A stretch of 64,000 nucleotides of DNA. Source: Poa pratensis. Taxonomy: Eukaryota; Streptophyta; Magnoliopsida; Poales; Poaceae. Numbering within the stretch: position 1 is the first letter of the stretch; the number at the start of each line of letters is the position of its first letter. The DNA is taken from positions 22,438,465-22,502,464 of the forward strand of contig CAMZMU010000055.1 in the NCBI GenBank assembly GCA_947311845.1, read 5' to 3'. Below, one piece after another: positions 45,491-57,676 of the stretch. The notes under the pieces are model-generated. The model was not told where the DNA came from. It saw only the letters and a list, made by a program, of their open reading frames with translations, and ran no database searches. Both the position numbers and the translations under genes were made by a program.

Positions 45491-47840
45491 CATCACTGTC
45501 ATTGGTGAAGAAGACGACTTTGAGTACTGGTGAATGACGCGCACGGTGGGGATGACGTTCGGAATGGTCTGATCCCACAAAAGGCACGCGCATCTCTAGA
45601 GACTAGGGTTCCGCCACACCTCAGCGCCGCCGCCGCCCCTCCCTCCCCTCCCCTCCTCCCCTCCTCCCCCTCCTCCCGGGCCCCTCGCGCGGGGGGCTCC
45701 GGAGGCTCCCCATTCGCAGCTCGCGCGGCCACGACTTCGGGCCTCCTAGGCCGCTGCCGGCGCCGGCGGCGGTGGCGGCGCCCCGGCCGTCAAGGATGGA
45801 GGGGCTGGAGGCGGACCCCGAGGGCCTCTGGAGGTCGCGCATGGCGGCGCATGATACTGGCGCCGCGGTGGCCATCCGCGTGCGTGATGGCCGCCACGGC
45901 GGAGGTGGGGGCAGCCGGCGTGGAGGGCTGCGGCGGTGGTCGTGGAGGTGCTGCGGCTGCTCGGTGGCCTTGTCCACGGAGGAGCTGCGGGGCGCGTGGA
46001 GGAGGTGGTGGCGGTGGTGGATGGGGGGAGGTGGTCCTGCTGCCGCGGTGGTGGGGTGCTGGACATGGAGGAGCTGCGTTGCTGTGGCTGCTGGCAGCGG
46101 TGTGCCGGGGCGGCGGCCCCGGGTGGAGGTGGTGCCATTTTGGCGGCGGCCCGTGGTGGTTGACGGCGGTCGGCGCGACTGCTTTGGGGCGGCGCGGCGG
46201 CCGGAGGTGGAGGCTTCAGTACTCCTGCCGGCGTGGTGCTCGGAGGTGCTGTCCGTCTTCGTCCCGGTGCCTCCGCGCGGTGCAGAGCTCTGGTGCAAGA
46301 TCGATGGTTCTGGGCCTTCTTCACTGATGGTCAGGTGGTGGTTGGGTGCAGTGGGTTGGCGAGGTGCTGGGTGCTACGGCGTGGAGGCTATGCCGGCCAG
46401 GTCGGGTCGGGCAGTGGGCCGATGATGTGCCGGCGTTGGTGGTGGTGGTTGGTGAGGCTTGCCGGCGCCGGTGTTGGTGGTGCGGCTGAGGGTGTGCTTG
46501 GAGCTGGGGTGAAAACCCCGTCCCGGTCTGTACCGTGGCTAGTGATGGCGGCGGCTGTGGCCGTCGTTTACCTTCTTGGAGGCATCGCTGTTATGTTGCA
46601 GCCCCCTCATGCTCCGTTCCAATCGGTGGTCCAGCTCCGGGGGAAACTCTTGACCTTGTGGTCGGACGATGACGGCGCCCTGGGGTCGTTTCCCTCTTGA
46701 GGGCTTCGTCTTTGGAGCTGGATTTCGGTAAGAGGGACCAGTGGAAGGCCGAGGTGTTCGCGTTGAGCCTTCTGTGGCGACGATGATGAGGACGAGCGAT
46801 GTCGGAGACGTGGCTTTGGCTGCGGTAGTCGGCTCTTCTCCGGCGTGTCCTTGGGGCTGCCTCGGCATGTCTTGTTGCTGTGAAGTCGAAGCTGCTGCGG
46901 TGGGTCCCCGGTGGTGTACGATGACTGGCGACAGGTGTTCCTTTCGGCGGGTTTCCTCGGCGCCAGCCTGCCTGGTTCTCCTTCTTAGCTCTTCCTCAGA
47001 GTCGGAGCTGCGCTGCCTTTGCGCTGTTGGGGGAGCTGTCGCAGCTCCCCGGAGGGTTCTTTGTGTTGCGGCGGGCGTCTTTTAGGCCGGGGCGGCGGCC
47101 CCGGATGTTGGTACGACGTCCGTGGTCTGCGAGCAGCTCTCCCTGGGCAACTTGGGCTGCGGGTGGCTGGTTCGTGCGGTGTCGTGGCTCGGTTGAGAGT
47201 GGTGCTATGTCGGGACGGCGGTCCCGGAAGGGGGTGCTGGCGGCGAGGCTGTCGGGGCTGCTTGGGCAGTGGCAGCAGCGGTTGTCTTTTAGGCCGGGGC
47301 GGCGGCCCCGGATGTTGGTTCGGCGGCCGTGGTCTGCGAGCGGCTTACCTGGTGCAGCTTGGGCTGTGGGTGGCCGCGTCGTGCGGCGTCGTGGTTTCTC
47401 GAGGTTGTGGGGCTACGCCCCGTGGGTTGTGTCGTGTTGTTGTATGGTTTTCGCCCGGTTTCTTCCATAATAAACCGGGCACCTTCTGCTTAATAAATGG
47501 TGAGGCAAAGCTTTTGCCTCGGTTTCGAAAAAAAAAACTTTGAAGCAGCAACACAGGGTGTCGCCCACCCAGTACACGTTGCCGTGGAAGCGGTCAGCTT
47601 CTCCTTCCTCCTAGAGGGAGGAGTAGACATCGCCGTCGTCGGCACCGCTTTGATGTTGTCGTGGTGCTTGTCGGTGTAGAGGTGGTCGAGGATGATCTCG
47701 GCGCAACGCTGGGTGGGATACATGCCTCCAAAGCTGTAGAACATCAGCGTTTTCCCGCTTGGGTGGGCTGCCGGGCCGATGAACTCGATGGGGTACGCGG
47801 TGAGGACAGGCTCGACGTCCAGCAGATCCATCTCTTCCAT
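45491..47840 (-). pseudogene. Small minus-strand gene split by a retroposon (weakly TIFY-like)
   Basis: The ATG at 47840 (plus-strand CAT) opens MEEMDLLDVEPVLTAYPIEF and reads about 100 codons before entering a poly-A tail at 47537. The sequence left of the retroposon would continue the same frame (KSSSSPMTVM then stop, about 45492), giving about 112 codons when the insert is ignored. Upstream on the minus strand a TATA-like TTTATAAGC (about 47930) and a short leader support a real transcript. The segment TLMFYSFGGMYPTQRCAEII loosely recalls the TIFY motif of JAZ proteins (TIFYGG...) but lacks its consensus, and the later RRKEK is only faintly Jas-like. Function therefore stays open. The insert should abolish the original C-terminus. 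Confidence 0.4.
45524..47537 (+). mobile_element. GC-rich poly-A retroposon inside the minus-strand gene
   Basis: The right end reads GGCAAAGCTTTTGCCTCGG then a poly-A run (47528-47537), an ending common in Triticeae non-LTR retroposons. A short duplication ACTTTGA flanks it (45517-45523; 47537-47543). The body is very GC-rich with many overlapping frames on both strands, none with RT or endonuclease motifs. It contains an internal repeat: TTTTAGGCCGGGGCGGCGGC occurs at about 47080 and 47287. Probably a non-autonomous element; the 7-bp duplication is short, so the left boundary is less certain. Confidence 0.6.
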
Positions 47841-48160
47841 CGGTGGCACCCGCGCGAAGAAAATTTGGGGGAAGAAATGGTAGGGTGGGCTGAGGCTAGG
47901 TCAGTGATTCTCTCCATCAGGATGAGTTTGCTTATAAAGGATAAAGGGATTCTTCGAGAGCCGGGAGATGATTGGAGAGCGCCGCTTCAGGTTCACCTAA
48001 CCGCATTCGCACCGAAGTTTGTCGTGGGAGCAACGCGCGCATTAATTCGCACTCAAGATTCGCAGGCGGTTCCTGACTCTCACACACAAACGCGACCACA
48101 CATTGGCGCTTGCACGCCGATGTGCCCGAACCACGTAACGTGGAAATATGACACGGCTCG
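47841..48160 (-). promoter_or_regulatory. Probable promoter and leader of the small minus-strand gene
   Basis: On the minus strand a TTTATAA box near 47930 is followed by about 90 bp of leader to the ATG. This is a reasonable plant core promoter but nothing more specific is visible. Confidence 0.4.
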
Positions 48161-48611
48161 TATGTTGAGAGAGTTAATAGCGTAAAACTACCACTTTTGT
48201 AGCCAAATGTACCGATTGGTACCAGTGGACACCGCAATCTCATTTTGGTACCACATTTTGCCTAGGTTGTCTCATTTTGCCCAAATGACGCTCTGATTCA
48301 ATTTAGACAGCCGTTCTGACAGGGAGGCCCCACCTGTAAGGTGACGTGGCAAGTAGGCCCCACTTGTCGGTCTAATAAAATAACCAAAATATGTATAAAA
48401 AAGGAAAAATCTGAGAAAATAAATTATTTGGGGAGGTGCACTGTGGGGCCCACAAGTCGGCCTAATAAAAATCAAAATATAAAAATTATCTTAAAAAAGG
48501 AGGCCTTGCTCGCCGCCGCACGCGGGCGAGCACCCGTCCGTCAGGAGGAGGCCGCGGCGGCGCGGCGGAGCTCGCCGTGAGGCTCGAAGTGCGCGTGCTC
48601 CACTACCCCCT

Positions 48612-48970
48612 GTGCAACAACTGCAATCTTTTCTTGTTTCAAACTCCGATTCGCGTGCTGCCCACAGCGGATGCGGGCGGTACGTCGTCTACCACGAGTC
48701 CGGCGAGCACCAGAACGCCTGCCCGCACGCGCGGTGCCACTGCACGGAGCCCGGCTGCGTCGGCTTCTCGGCTTCCCCGGCGGCGCTCGGCAGGGCCGGC
48801 GCGGCCCCCGTGACCGTGGTGGGCGTCCGGGCGAGCGCGGTGGCCCGGCCAAGGTTCACGTGCAAGATGTGGGTGAACCTGGCGCCGCCGCCGGAGGCGA
48901 ACGGCAACGTCGGCAAGTCGGACGTGGTCCTGGTGGAGATGCAGATGCGCAACAGCACGTCACCCGGCAA
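48612..48970 (+). pseudogene. Captured SINA/SIAH-like ubiquitin-ligase fragment
   Basis: The frame reads RYVVYHESGEHQNACPHARC and then HCTEPGCVGFSASPAAL, which match the SIAH-type zinc finger of plant SINA-like E3 ligases (conserved Cys/His as in H-x-C-P and C-x-EPGC). It then joins RFTCKMWVNLAPPPEANGNV and VLVEMQMRNSTSPG, resembling the C-terminal part of the same family. The middle of the substrate-binding domain is missing and no RING is present, so ligase activity is not expected. It is most likely a captured or internally deleted piece. Confidence 0.75.
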
Positions 48971-49410
48971 GGTGGAGGCCGGCGGCCGGGTCGAGAACGT
49001 AGAGGTCGGCGGCCAGCTCCAACGAGCACGGTGGCGCCACGGACGAGCACCTCGGTCGGCGGCCACGACGGCGTTGCGGACGAGCACGACGGCGGCCGTG
49101 TCGAGGCCGGTGGCGCTGCGGACGAGCAAGGCGGCCGGGTCCAGGCCGGTGGCCGACGCGGACGAGCACGGCTGCGACGGCCGGCGGCCGGGTCAAGGAT
49201 GGCGAGGAGCTGCAGCCGGGTCGAGCACGGCGAGGCCGGCGGACGAGCACGGCGGCGACGGCCGGCGGCGGGTCAAGGACGGCGAGGAGCTGCAGCTGGG
49301 TCGAGGACGGCGAGGCCGGCGGACAGCGCGGACAAGCACGGCGGCGAAGGCCGGCGGCCGGGTCAAGGACGACGAGGAGGTGCAGCTGCGGCCGGCGGCC
49401 GGTCGATCTG
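48970..49410 (+). repeat. GC-rich tandem repeats of about 80 bp in the Pack-MULE
   Basis: Three units near 49161, 49242 and 49321 share GACGAGCACGGCGGCGACGG-type starts and GTCAAGGACGGCGAGGAGCT. The last motif codes VKDGEELQL, itself SINA-like, so the array may have grown from captured coding sequence. Frames stay open through it but look repetitive. Confidence 0.7.
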
Positions 49411-49840
49411 GCTCTGCTGCGCCACTGCTTCTGCGGCCGGGAGCACTCCCGCTGCTGCCTTTGACTTTTTTTCTCGTTATTTAGATTTTTTGAGAGCTAA
49501 ACTGGTAGTTCTCAGAATTTTTATTTTTTTCTCAATATTTTTGTAGAGGCTGACAAGTGGGGCCCCCAGTCCACCTCCCCAAATAATTTCTTTTCTCAGA
49601 TTTTTTCTTTTTTTTTATAGATATTTGGTTTATTTATTGCACTGACATGTGGGGCCTACTTGCCACGTCACCTTACAGGTGGGCCATCCCTGTCAGAACG
49701 GCTGTCTAAATCGAATCAGCGAGCAATTTAGGTATTCTGAGAAAATTTCGAAAAAATGTGGTATGTAAATAAGATTGGAACACCGACTGGTACCAATCGG
49801 TAAATTTTGCTTGAAAAGTGGTATTAACTCTATGTTGAGA

Positions 49841-52200
49841 GCACGCCTATGATAGTGACCGGTGGGCTCAAGAGGTAGGTGGGCCCCATTGATCATTTAG
49901 TACGAAGCCATGTGCTAAAACTACTTATAAATGATATTTAACCTATAGAAATATTGAACTTGGCATCCCAATCTTTAAATCCTACTTCCACGGATCCACC
50001 ACTTATGAGAAACGTGGGCCGTTGGACCCCAACTCCGCCCACGCCAGTGGTTACTTACAGAACTAATATATAAAGTTTGTAGGAACTAATCTTTACTCCT
50101 AATGCTAGATAATTTTGACACATAAAGCTCATTCTTGATCGTTGGCCAAAAAAGTGGTATATGCATCAAGGAGCTACCAGCTAATTCTAAGATTTAACAA
50201 CCAGACAGCAACAATCTTGAGCAGCATTCAGCGGCTAACAGAGTAACTGACTGCAGTCACCGAACCAAAGCTCACCATCCATCAGTTGAATGATCAAAGA
50301 GGGCAACTGAATACTTGTGGTGTAGTCAGGCCATCTCCAGCTATTCTAACCCATTGTGTTGCTACTCATCACCCAGTAATTCAGCACTTGAACGTTACTC
50401 GTTATAGCAACTAGTTAGCTGCAAGAATCCATCGGCGTTCAGCAGGCTAACACTTTGCGGTAACATATCATCTGTTAGACAAAAAAAATTGAACCCGAAT
50501 TGGAAGAACAATTTGGGAGGAGACCCGACAGCTCTCACTTACGAGCTGGTCACTCGTTCAATTGACTTTGGAGACCGCCGCCGCCGGAGAACAGAGTGTA
50601 GACTCTTTTTTTTAATGGGTAGCTTTTGCTGTTGTGCACTTGTGCTGGAACAGTTGTTCCCTCTGGACTCTGGTGTCTTTCGATGTGTTGTGCGGGCGAC
50701 ACGTGGTAACCTTCTAGAAAAAAGACAGATCGAGCGAGAGAGAGGGGAAAAGAAGCGCATCGGCGGCGGAGGCGCAAGGAGCACGACGGCGGCTCCCTGC
50801 CCCGTGTCCTTCCGACGTCGACGACCCCCCAACCCAACCCAGTTCTTCCCGACTTCGTCTTGTCTTCCCTTACGCACCTACATTCCGGCCCTTCTGCACT
50901 CTGGACGCCCTAGGGTTTGTACTAAGATCCCTACTACCTTGCTTGCTTACTCTTCGGATGTCTTCAGCTTAATCCCTCCATGCGGGACTAGTCTGTGCCA
51001 GGCGTGTTTATACTATTGTCATTCCCTTTGTTCTTTTTCGTCAGAACCGTAGTTTGTTAGCAACTCCCTTCAGTTCGTCTACCCACCATAAAATTTGCAT
51101 AGTTCTGGTTGCTTGTCTGATTGTCTCTATGACTGTTTGCACAAACCTTTCTTTCTCTTTAAAATCTTGAAGACGGTAGCATTTCGTTAGATGTATTAGA
51201 GATTCAGTTCTAACAATTGAAGGTTGCCAATCAAGTTATTAACTTATCATTGCTGAACTGCAATGTTATCCAAATTATTTTGACTTGAGTGGTATTTCCA
51301 TTAGTTTTGTGTCATATGGATAACTTACAGTTCTGAAGGCACCCACATTTATATATAAATTGGAAAACTATTGAATACATATCAGTGACAGTATGGCTTC
51401 TGAAAAGTGCTGCTTGGACAGATATACAGTTCGTCTTGTGAAATTACCAGTAGCATGAGATCTACGATGCGAATGGCTGCATCACAAGTGTTGCAAGTGT
51501 ACTACATACATGTTGGAAGTACACATGCAACAAATTTGTGTTTTTTAGTACACGTTAATGTTAGTAAATCTTTGTGCCTATTTATGGAATAGTGTCAGCA
51601 CTTGCCTGCTGTTCTTCCTGGTAATAGTAGTACTTGGCGATGTTGCATGTGCCACAACAATGTAGATCTTTTTCGTTTTGAACTGGATGTAGTTAATCTT
51701 CACTATCATTAGCTTCAGGTTCCTCTTTTTTCTTTCCTCTTCCTCTTTCTTTTCCGTAATTTGGATGCCATCTTTAAATGACTTGAGCATGCCCCTGTTT
51801 CTTTCTCTATGCAGGTACTGAAAAAAGCCTATCTTAGCTGCTCCTGTTTTGTACCTTCAAGCCATTCGTGATCTTAGACTTGCAGACTTTCAAGAACAAG
51901 GTACATCTCGTTGCAGCTCCTGTTCTTGTCTCGTTGCAGTTGGTTGAATGCATCTTATCTATCTTCCAGAAGGAGGAAAGTGAGAACTTGTACTAGTGTT
52001 TTTTGAATAGCGACTTGATGCATGAATAGTGACTGCTATTATCTCTTACTCTATAACAATCTGTCTGCTTTGAAACTAGCACTAGTATATGTTATAACAA
52101 TCAAATGCTAAATCATCTTCATTTAAATAATTTCTTATTTCTTGCTGCTAGCGCAATCGATTGTTGTTGTATTATTTTATTTACTCCTCTTTTTTCCCTG
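49841..52200. other. Intergenic, with an unidentified transcribed-looking region
   Basis: Nothing recognised at 49841-50480. At 50480-51060 a GC-rich, leader-like segment includes CCCTAGGGTTTG, and splice-like junctions follow (for example TATGCAG|GTACTG near 51813). No protein family was identified. It may be a non-coding first exon or the remains of another gene's 5' end. Confidence 0.35.
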
Positions 52201-52206
52201 CCTACT

Positions 52207-52430
52207 ACTTCATCTGTTCCCGCCCGATCCCCATATCCCCATTCGTGTCTCTCCCAGTCTAACCAGATTGTGCTCTCACGCCCAGATCTCACCAGCGGCA
52301 ACGGGGTGTTGGCTCCTTGGTGCCGCGGCGAAGCCAGCTCCTGTAGGCATGGAGAGAAGGGGTCCAGTCGGCCGTCCGAAACACTATCCCGTGACATCGC
52401 ACTCTCCTTCCCTACGTGAATTTAGCGCCG
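52207..52430 (+). promoter_or_regulatory. 5' flank of protease copy 3
   Basis: Closely similar to 19965-20209 upstream of copy 1, up to the start codon. It defines a shared upstream block that copy 2 lacks. Confidence 0.5.
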
Positions 52431-53901
52431 ATGAGACCGCCAACCATGGTGGTGGTGGTGGTGCTCCTTGTCACGGCCGCGGAAGCAGCGCTTGCGGAGG
52501 TGATGGTACTGGAGCGTATGCTGCCGCTCAAGGGGGTCCCTTTTGAGCACCTCAGGGAGCTGGACAGGGCAAGGCATGCGAGGATGGGCTCTTGGGCAAA
52601 CATCACTCTTGAGGGCACCTTCAACCCGTTCGGCAATGGGTGGGTGAGGCTTTAGTTACTTTTATCGTAACACACACACACACACCCTTTCGTTTGTGAT
52701 CCATCATTGTATCTAAATCATGAATAATTTGCAGGCTCTATTATACCAGTGTGAAATTAGGGAACCCCTCTAAGAAATACACTTTCCAAATTGACACTGG
52801 CAGTGACATCTCGTGGGTTGCTTGCAAGGGCTGCACAAATGGCACGGCCAAAAGTGTACTCAATGTGAGGCTCCATTCTCTTATCCATCACATTAACAAA
52901 ATATTTATCAGTCTAATCTCTTTCTTCTCAGGTCTCGACGGAGTTATACAACCCCGACTCTTCATCAACATCATCCAAAATATCATGCTTAGATGATAGC
53001 TGTGCAGACGCCGACGGAACAGGGTCCGCAGTCTGCCAAACACCATTGGCCCTGTGTGGTTATAATCTTAGATATGGTGATGAGACTAGGGTGTCCGGGT
53101 ACTATGTGAATGACACTATGTACTTCAACACTATCATGGGAAATCAGCGTTCTGCCTCTCTTGTTTTTGGGTAAACATTCCATGCATCCTTTCCGATTCC
53201 ACAGCAGATAATTGACCATCTTTTAGTTAAGATACTACCATAAACCTGCATAGATAGAGTGTTGCAAGTATAGGAGGGTGGTCACCATTTTTGTATAGTT
53301 ATATCTTGAGTTTTTTTTTGAAGTTTAACTATTCATTTTGGTTGCAATCTTGTTTATTCATGCATTACAATCAAAGTTAAGTTTTCTACCTAACATGGTC
53401 CATAGAATTTCTTCTTATTTGCCCTCACATGGTGAAAGCAAACTATTTTAAACAGATGTACCAACTCAATGTCCCACTTCTTTGGGACACACGGGCTTCT
53501 TGGGTTTGCGCAGACTCAACTGTCTATCATTTCACAACTGAACTCTCAGGGGCTATCCCCTAAAGTGTTCTCTCATTGCCTGAAAGGTTTCGACGAAGGT
53601 GGTGGCATTCTCGTTCTTGGTAAAATTATGGCACCACGATTAGTATTTACTCCACTTGTTTCAGCATGGTAAGTCTTTTTTGTTTCCTGGATTTACTTTG
53701 AGTGTATAAAGTTAGAGTTCAGAATTCTGCATCGCTCTCTTGTATTTCATTACCATATTTAATACATCTGTTATCTTTGGTGGTAATTTTATGGATGATA
53801 AGCTGATGGCTGCAAATGAAGTAACAGACTCGGTCGTTATTTTTTCAATCTTTATCACTATAATCCAAAACAAGCTTGTTAGATTAATTGATTTGATAAC
53901 T

Positions 53902-53990
53902 GGGTTGTAGCCTAGTGGTAGATCTCTTGCAATCCTGCCTATCAGACTTCAGATTACTTATTAAAATAAGCTTGTGCTCCTTCCCCACGG
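53902..53990 (+). mobile_element. tRNA-derived SINE remnant, intron 4 of copy 3
   Basis: Same position and sequence type as in copies 1 and 2 (GTAGCCTAGTGGTAG). Confidence 0.5.
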
Positions 53991-55251
53991 TCTGAGTTCT
54001 ATTTAGTTTGTGTTTGTGCCTCTCCTTTTATTTGCCTTTCTTTTTCCCCCAAAGATACATGTGTTTTACTTATTCGAGAGGCCAATATAATACAATATAG
54101 CATGTGTTTCTTTAATCTCTGAAATGCAGGTTCTAACATTTTGGAACTTTCTGAATTATTTTTAGTTTGTGTTTTTCTTTGTGCTGTCCTTAGTTCCCTT
54201 TATTTTTCCCTAAAGAAATGTGTGTTTCACTTATTTGAGAAGCCAAAAATAATACAATATAGTTAGGGTTTTTTATCTCTGAAAATATGTGTTCTACCAT
54301 TTTGGAACTTTCTGAATTCTTCATTCGAACCACTTTTTGCGTGTTAATATTCTTTTTGGATTATAGGTGGTCTCTTTACACTTTAAATCTGGAGAGCATT
54401 GCTGTTAATGGTCAAAAGCTACCCATTGATTCTTCCTTGTTTGCAACATCAAATTCAAAAGGAACAGTTGTGGACTCAGGTTCAACACTAGTATACCTTG
54501 TAGACGGAGCCTATCAGCCATTCGTTAGTGCGGTGAGTTCATAGGATCAGATCACACATTCACACTTCATTCTTCTTCTTTTGAATAACCAATATGTGAC
54601 CAACCTATATTACTTCATTTTCTTAGTATGCCATCATTAGGTAGTACATGTCCTAATAATTCACATTTGGCTATTTGCAGATATTTGCAGCGATCTCTCC
54701 ATCTGTAGCTACTGTCAAATCCACGTGGACCGGGAAGCAGGACAAGTGTTTTCAGTCTTCTGGCAGGTTTTCGTTTTTCTCGGAATGAAATTATCAGTAT
54801 GAGTCTTTAAGAATGTCGAATTACTAACTTTTTTTTTACTTCTCTACTAGCATTGACTTGTTATTTCCAACAGTGACGCTGTATTTTAAGGGCGGCGCTG
54901 CAATGACAGTGGAGCCGTCGCAGTATCTTTTGCAGCAGGGTACTGTTGTAAGTCGAACTGCCTTTTGTTTGCCCTTTTTGTGTTTTATCCCAGCTCCATA
55001 TATTATCAATATTTGTGGTGAGCTTATCTCAAATATAAAAATATCGTAGGGAAACGCTGTTGTGTGGTGCATTGCCTGGCAGAGTAGTCAGGTACTACCC
55101 TAGAATTTTCAAGGAATGACTGTACTCGGAGGTTAGTTATCTTATTGTATCAGCCAGTGTAAGCTGCACATATTAGCTAATAGGACTTGAGAATGCTATT
55201 CTGAGTGTCTGAAAAGAAATAAACTGCTCAACAAATATCTCAATAATTATG

Positions 55252-55518
55252 TGTCACACCCGGTACCTTGGGCGAGGTTGGCCTGGGCTTCATGGACCGG
55301 CAGTACCGGTGGATGCCAATAAAAGGAAGCAGCCACGCCTGGAAGGAGCATCGAAGAACAGAACAGAAATTGGGTTGCTCCCGTTCCTCTCTCCCGTCCC
55401 CTACCTCTCCGGTGGCCGCTCTCCACAAGCGGCAATATTCTACGGTGGCCGCTCTCCACAAGCGGCGGTATCCCTCTCCTCACGTCCCGGTGATCTCCGG
55501 CGGCAACGGGGTGTTACA
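55252..55518 (+). repeat. 5' LTR
   Basis: 267 bp, TG...CA ends, with a CAATAAAAGG box near 55318. It contains two copies of GGTGGCCGCTCTCCACAAGC (about 55411 and 55444). Confidence 0.92.
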
Positions 55519-55557
55519 GTGGTATCAGAGCCAGCCACCTCGCTCTCCGCCGATGCG

Positions 55558-56874
55558 ATGATCGATCCAGCCATGGATCCCATCGATCGCGCCATTCTCG
55601 CGTGCAAGCAGATGCTGGACATGTTGAGCGCACGTGTGGTGCAGCCGGAGGACTTGCGGGTCGACCAGGAGCTCGCGGACAGCTCCGACAACGCCACCAG
55701 CACCCCAGACCGTGCGGTGCCCGCCTAGTGTCCGACGCTGGGTTTCAGCCCCAACGTTGGCGGCGCGGAGGTTGGATTCTCGTCTACGCAGCCGGAGGAC
55801 TCAAGTGCCGACCAGGAGCTCACCTATGGCTGCGACAACGCCACCAGCAGCCCCGACGCGGTGGTGCCCGCCAAGTGTTCGACGGTGGGTCTCGACCCCA
55901 ATATCGGCGCCATTGAAGTTGTGGACTCATCTCAGCAGTCAGGGATCGTTTCCACAGTCAATCCTGGACTTGTGGGAGCCCCGCCGTCCTCGACCATGCA
56001 GCAGTTCGGCATCCTCAAGCTGGGCAAGCACACGCCCACCACCTGCTCGACAGGTCTCCTCGACATCGACACTGACGCCAAGAGCACCAAGCGAGACTCA
56101 GGAACCCTACAGGAAGGCTTGGATTCCACCCATGCTGTAGCTGTACCGCTCCCTGCAACCACGCCACCACATCCTCCGGATCAACCCGGATTACTTCTGG
56201 CTCGGCCACCACCATGGCCGGTGTGGATGGCATCGGCGCCCTCGACAATGTCACCAACAATCAGGTTTGTCGCCATGCCGTGGGATCCCGGTGAGCAGCT
56301 GATCATGCCTTGGCTGTACTCTTGCGTTTGCTGTCCGGTGAACATATTTGAGTGGATTGGACAGCACCAGATTAATGAGGCTACCATAGTTTCTTATGTA
56401 CCTAGTGCACTTCCTTGTGGTATGCCTCTTGTTGTCAGCTTATTTTACAAGCATGAGTACGTCTACACACACTTGGATGGCAAAGCAACACAGTTGGATT
56501 TCAGAGAACAAAGGTCCAGTATACGTTATAAGATGCAACTGATTACAAGATGTGAAGAAACATGGTGTATTGGTTGGTTTCCTTCTCAGCAGAACACTTC
56601 CAGTGCGCAGCCGAGTCATGGGCATATGCACATGATGGTTTCACTTGCACCACAATTATCCACGATCACTTACACAATCGCTGCTGGGGTCATCAGATGT
56701 GCAGATTCTATTTCACCACATAGCTTGCTCTCTATGATTGTTCAAGCTGATCATTCCACTGCAGAGATTATGCTTCAACACTTGTGTGGGTTGTGGTTTT
56801 GGCATAATAAAAAGGATGCAAGGCATAGAAAAGGAACCTTGTTGGTACAATTTTGTATGAATGCCATGGACTGA
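55558..56874 (+). CDS. Element ORF1, unknown protein with internal repeat (one in-frame stop)
   Basis: The frame starts MIDPAMDPIDRAILACKQML right after the primer site. It has one TAG at 55726-55728, then stays open to 56874, about 438 codons in all. The N-terminal part is duplicated: a block of about 54 residues of the form QPED-x3-DQEL...DNATS-x-PD-x2-VPA occurs twice (about 55648 and 55790). The rest (from about 56250, e.g. FVAMPWDPGEQLIMPWLYSC) has many Trp, Cys and His but no zinc-knuckle, RT or protease motif. The family is not recognised. It may be a degenerate gag-like protein or captured host sequence. Confidence 0.5.
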
Positions 56875-57676
56875 TACAGTTTCCATGCAAGCATCGAGAG
56901 GATGGTAATCAATGCAGCTACATATTTGGGCTCACGATGTTGGGACTGATTATAAACAGTGAGGTGGTGCTAGATTGTACAAGCATGTGGCCAACAGAAG
57001 TGAAGATGAACAGTGCTCAGTTATTTAGGGACATCCAAAGTGGACGTTTGGACAGAAAATTTCAGTACAGCCCATGGAATCTCAGTGTTCACAACCAGAT
57101 GACCAGACAAGTGCAGCAAGAGCTTTTTAAGTGCTATTATTTCTGCTCCTTGATTCATTTGACAAACCAGCTGCAATACAAGCAGTGGGATCCAGGAGTG
57201 CGGAATTGTACAAACACAACAGAGCAATATGCATACTGTAGCAAATCTGTTGACATGGTTGGGCATTGGATGCTGGGACAGAATGATGACGCTGATGTAC
57301 TGCTAAATGGTATTGAAGGTGCACTCTGGGATCATGTGCTAGCAGGAATACTGTCGTGGAGAAGACATGCTTTCAGTCTTAAGAATACTCGGCAGCTCAG
57401 AATACTGGATTTGTTTCCTTATGGTGATAGTGGTGCTAGCCCTGGAACTTCATGCTCGCTCTCTTCGGAGGTGATACTCTTGGCCGGTGAACACGTGCAG
57501 AATCCGTGGGATTATGGTGGTTGGCATCATAGAGTCGTGACGACAGGTCCGAATTTCAGCCTTGGTGACACTGAACAAAGGACATTTCATCGGTTCCAGA
57601 TGCTATGTTCAGTACAAGCAGGCGATCGAGGTGTTCATGGAAGAGACCTTCATGCCATACTTTTTGGGGGCGGTAT
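56853..57676 (+). CDS. Element ORF2, unknown protein
   Basis: Opens MYECHGLIQFPCKHREDGNQ in a different frame, overlapping the end of ORF1 by about 20 bp, and stays open into the 3' LTR. It has no recognised domain. ORF2 may be the continuation of ORF1 after one frameshift, since both share a Cys/Trp-rich composition. Confidence 0.4.

Larger units (their letters stand above)
48171..49830 (+). mobile_element. Pack-MULE carrying SINA-like gene pieces
   Basis: Long terminal inverted repeats of about 330 bp begin GAGTTAATA at both ends (left 48171 to about 48500; right about 49510-49830). For example TGTAAGGTGACGTGGCAAGT on the left is matched by its complement at 49661-49680. A perfect 10-bp duplication TATGTTGAGA flanks the element (48161-48170, 49831-49840), within the 9-11 bp range of Mutator-like elements. 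The interior has no transposase but contains host-like coding sequence, as in Pack-MULEs. Confidence 0.9.

Noticed and set aside
45530..47543. Several long plus- and minus-strand ORFs (up to 265 codons)
   Set aside because: Overlapping frames on both strands in very GC-rich retroposon sequence, repetitive Gly/Arg/Trp composition and no domain.
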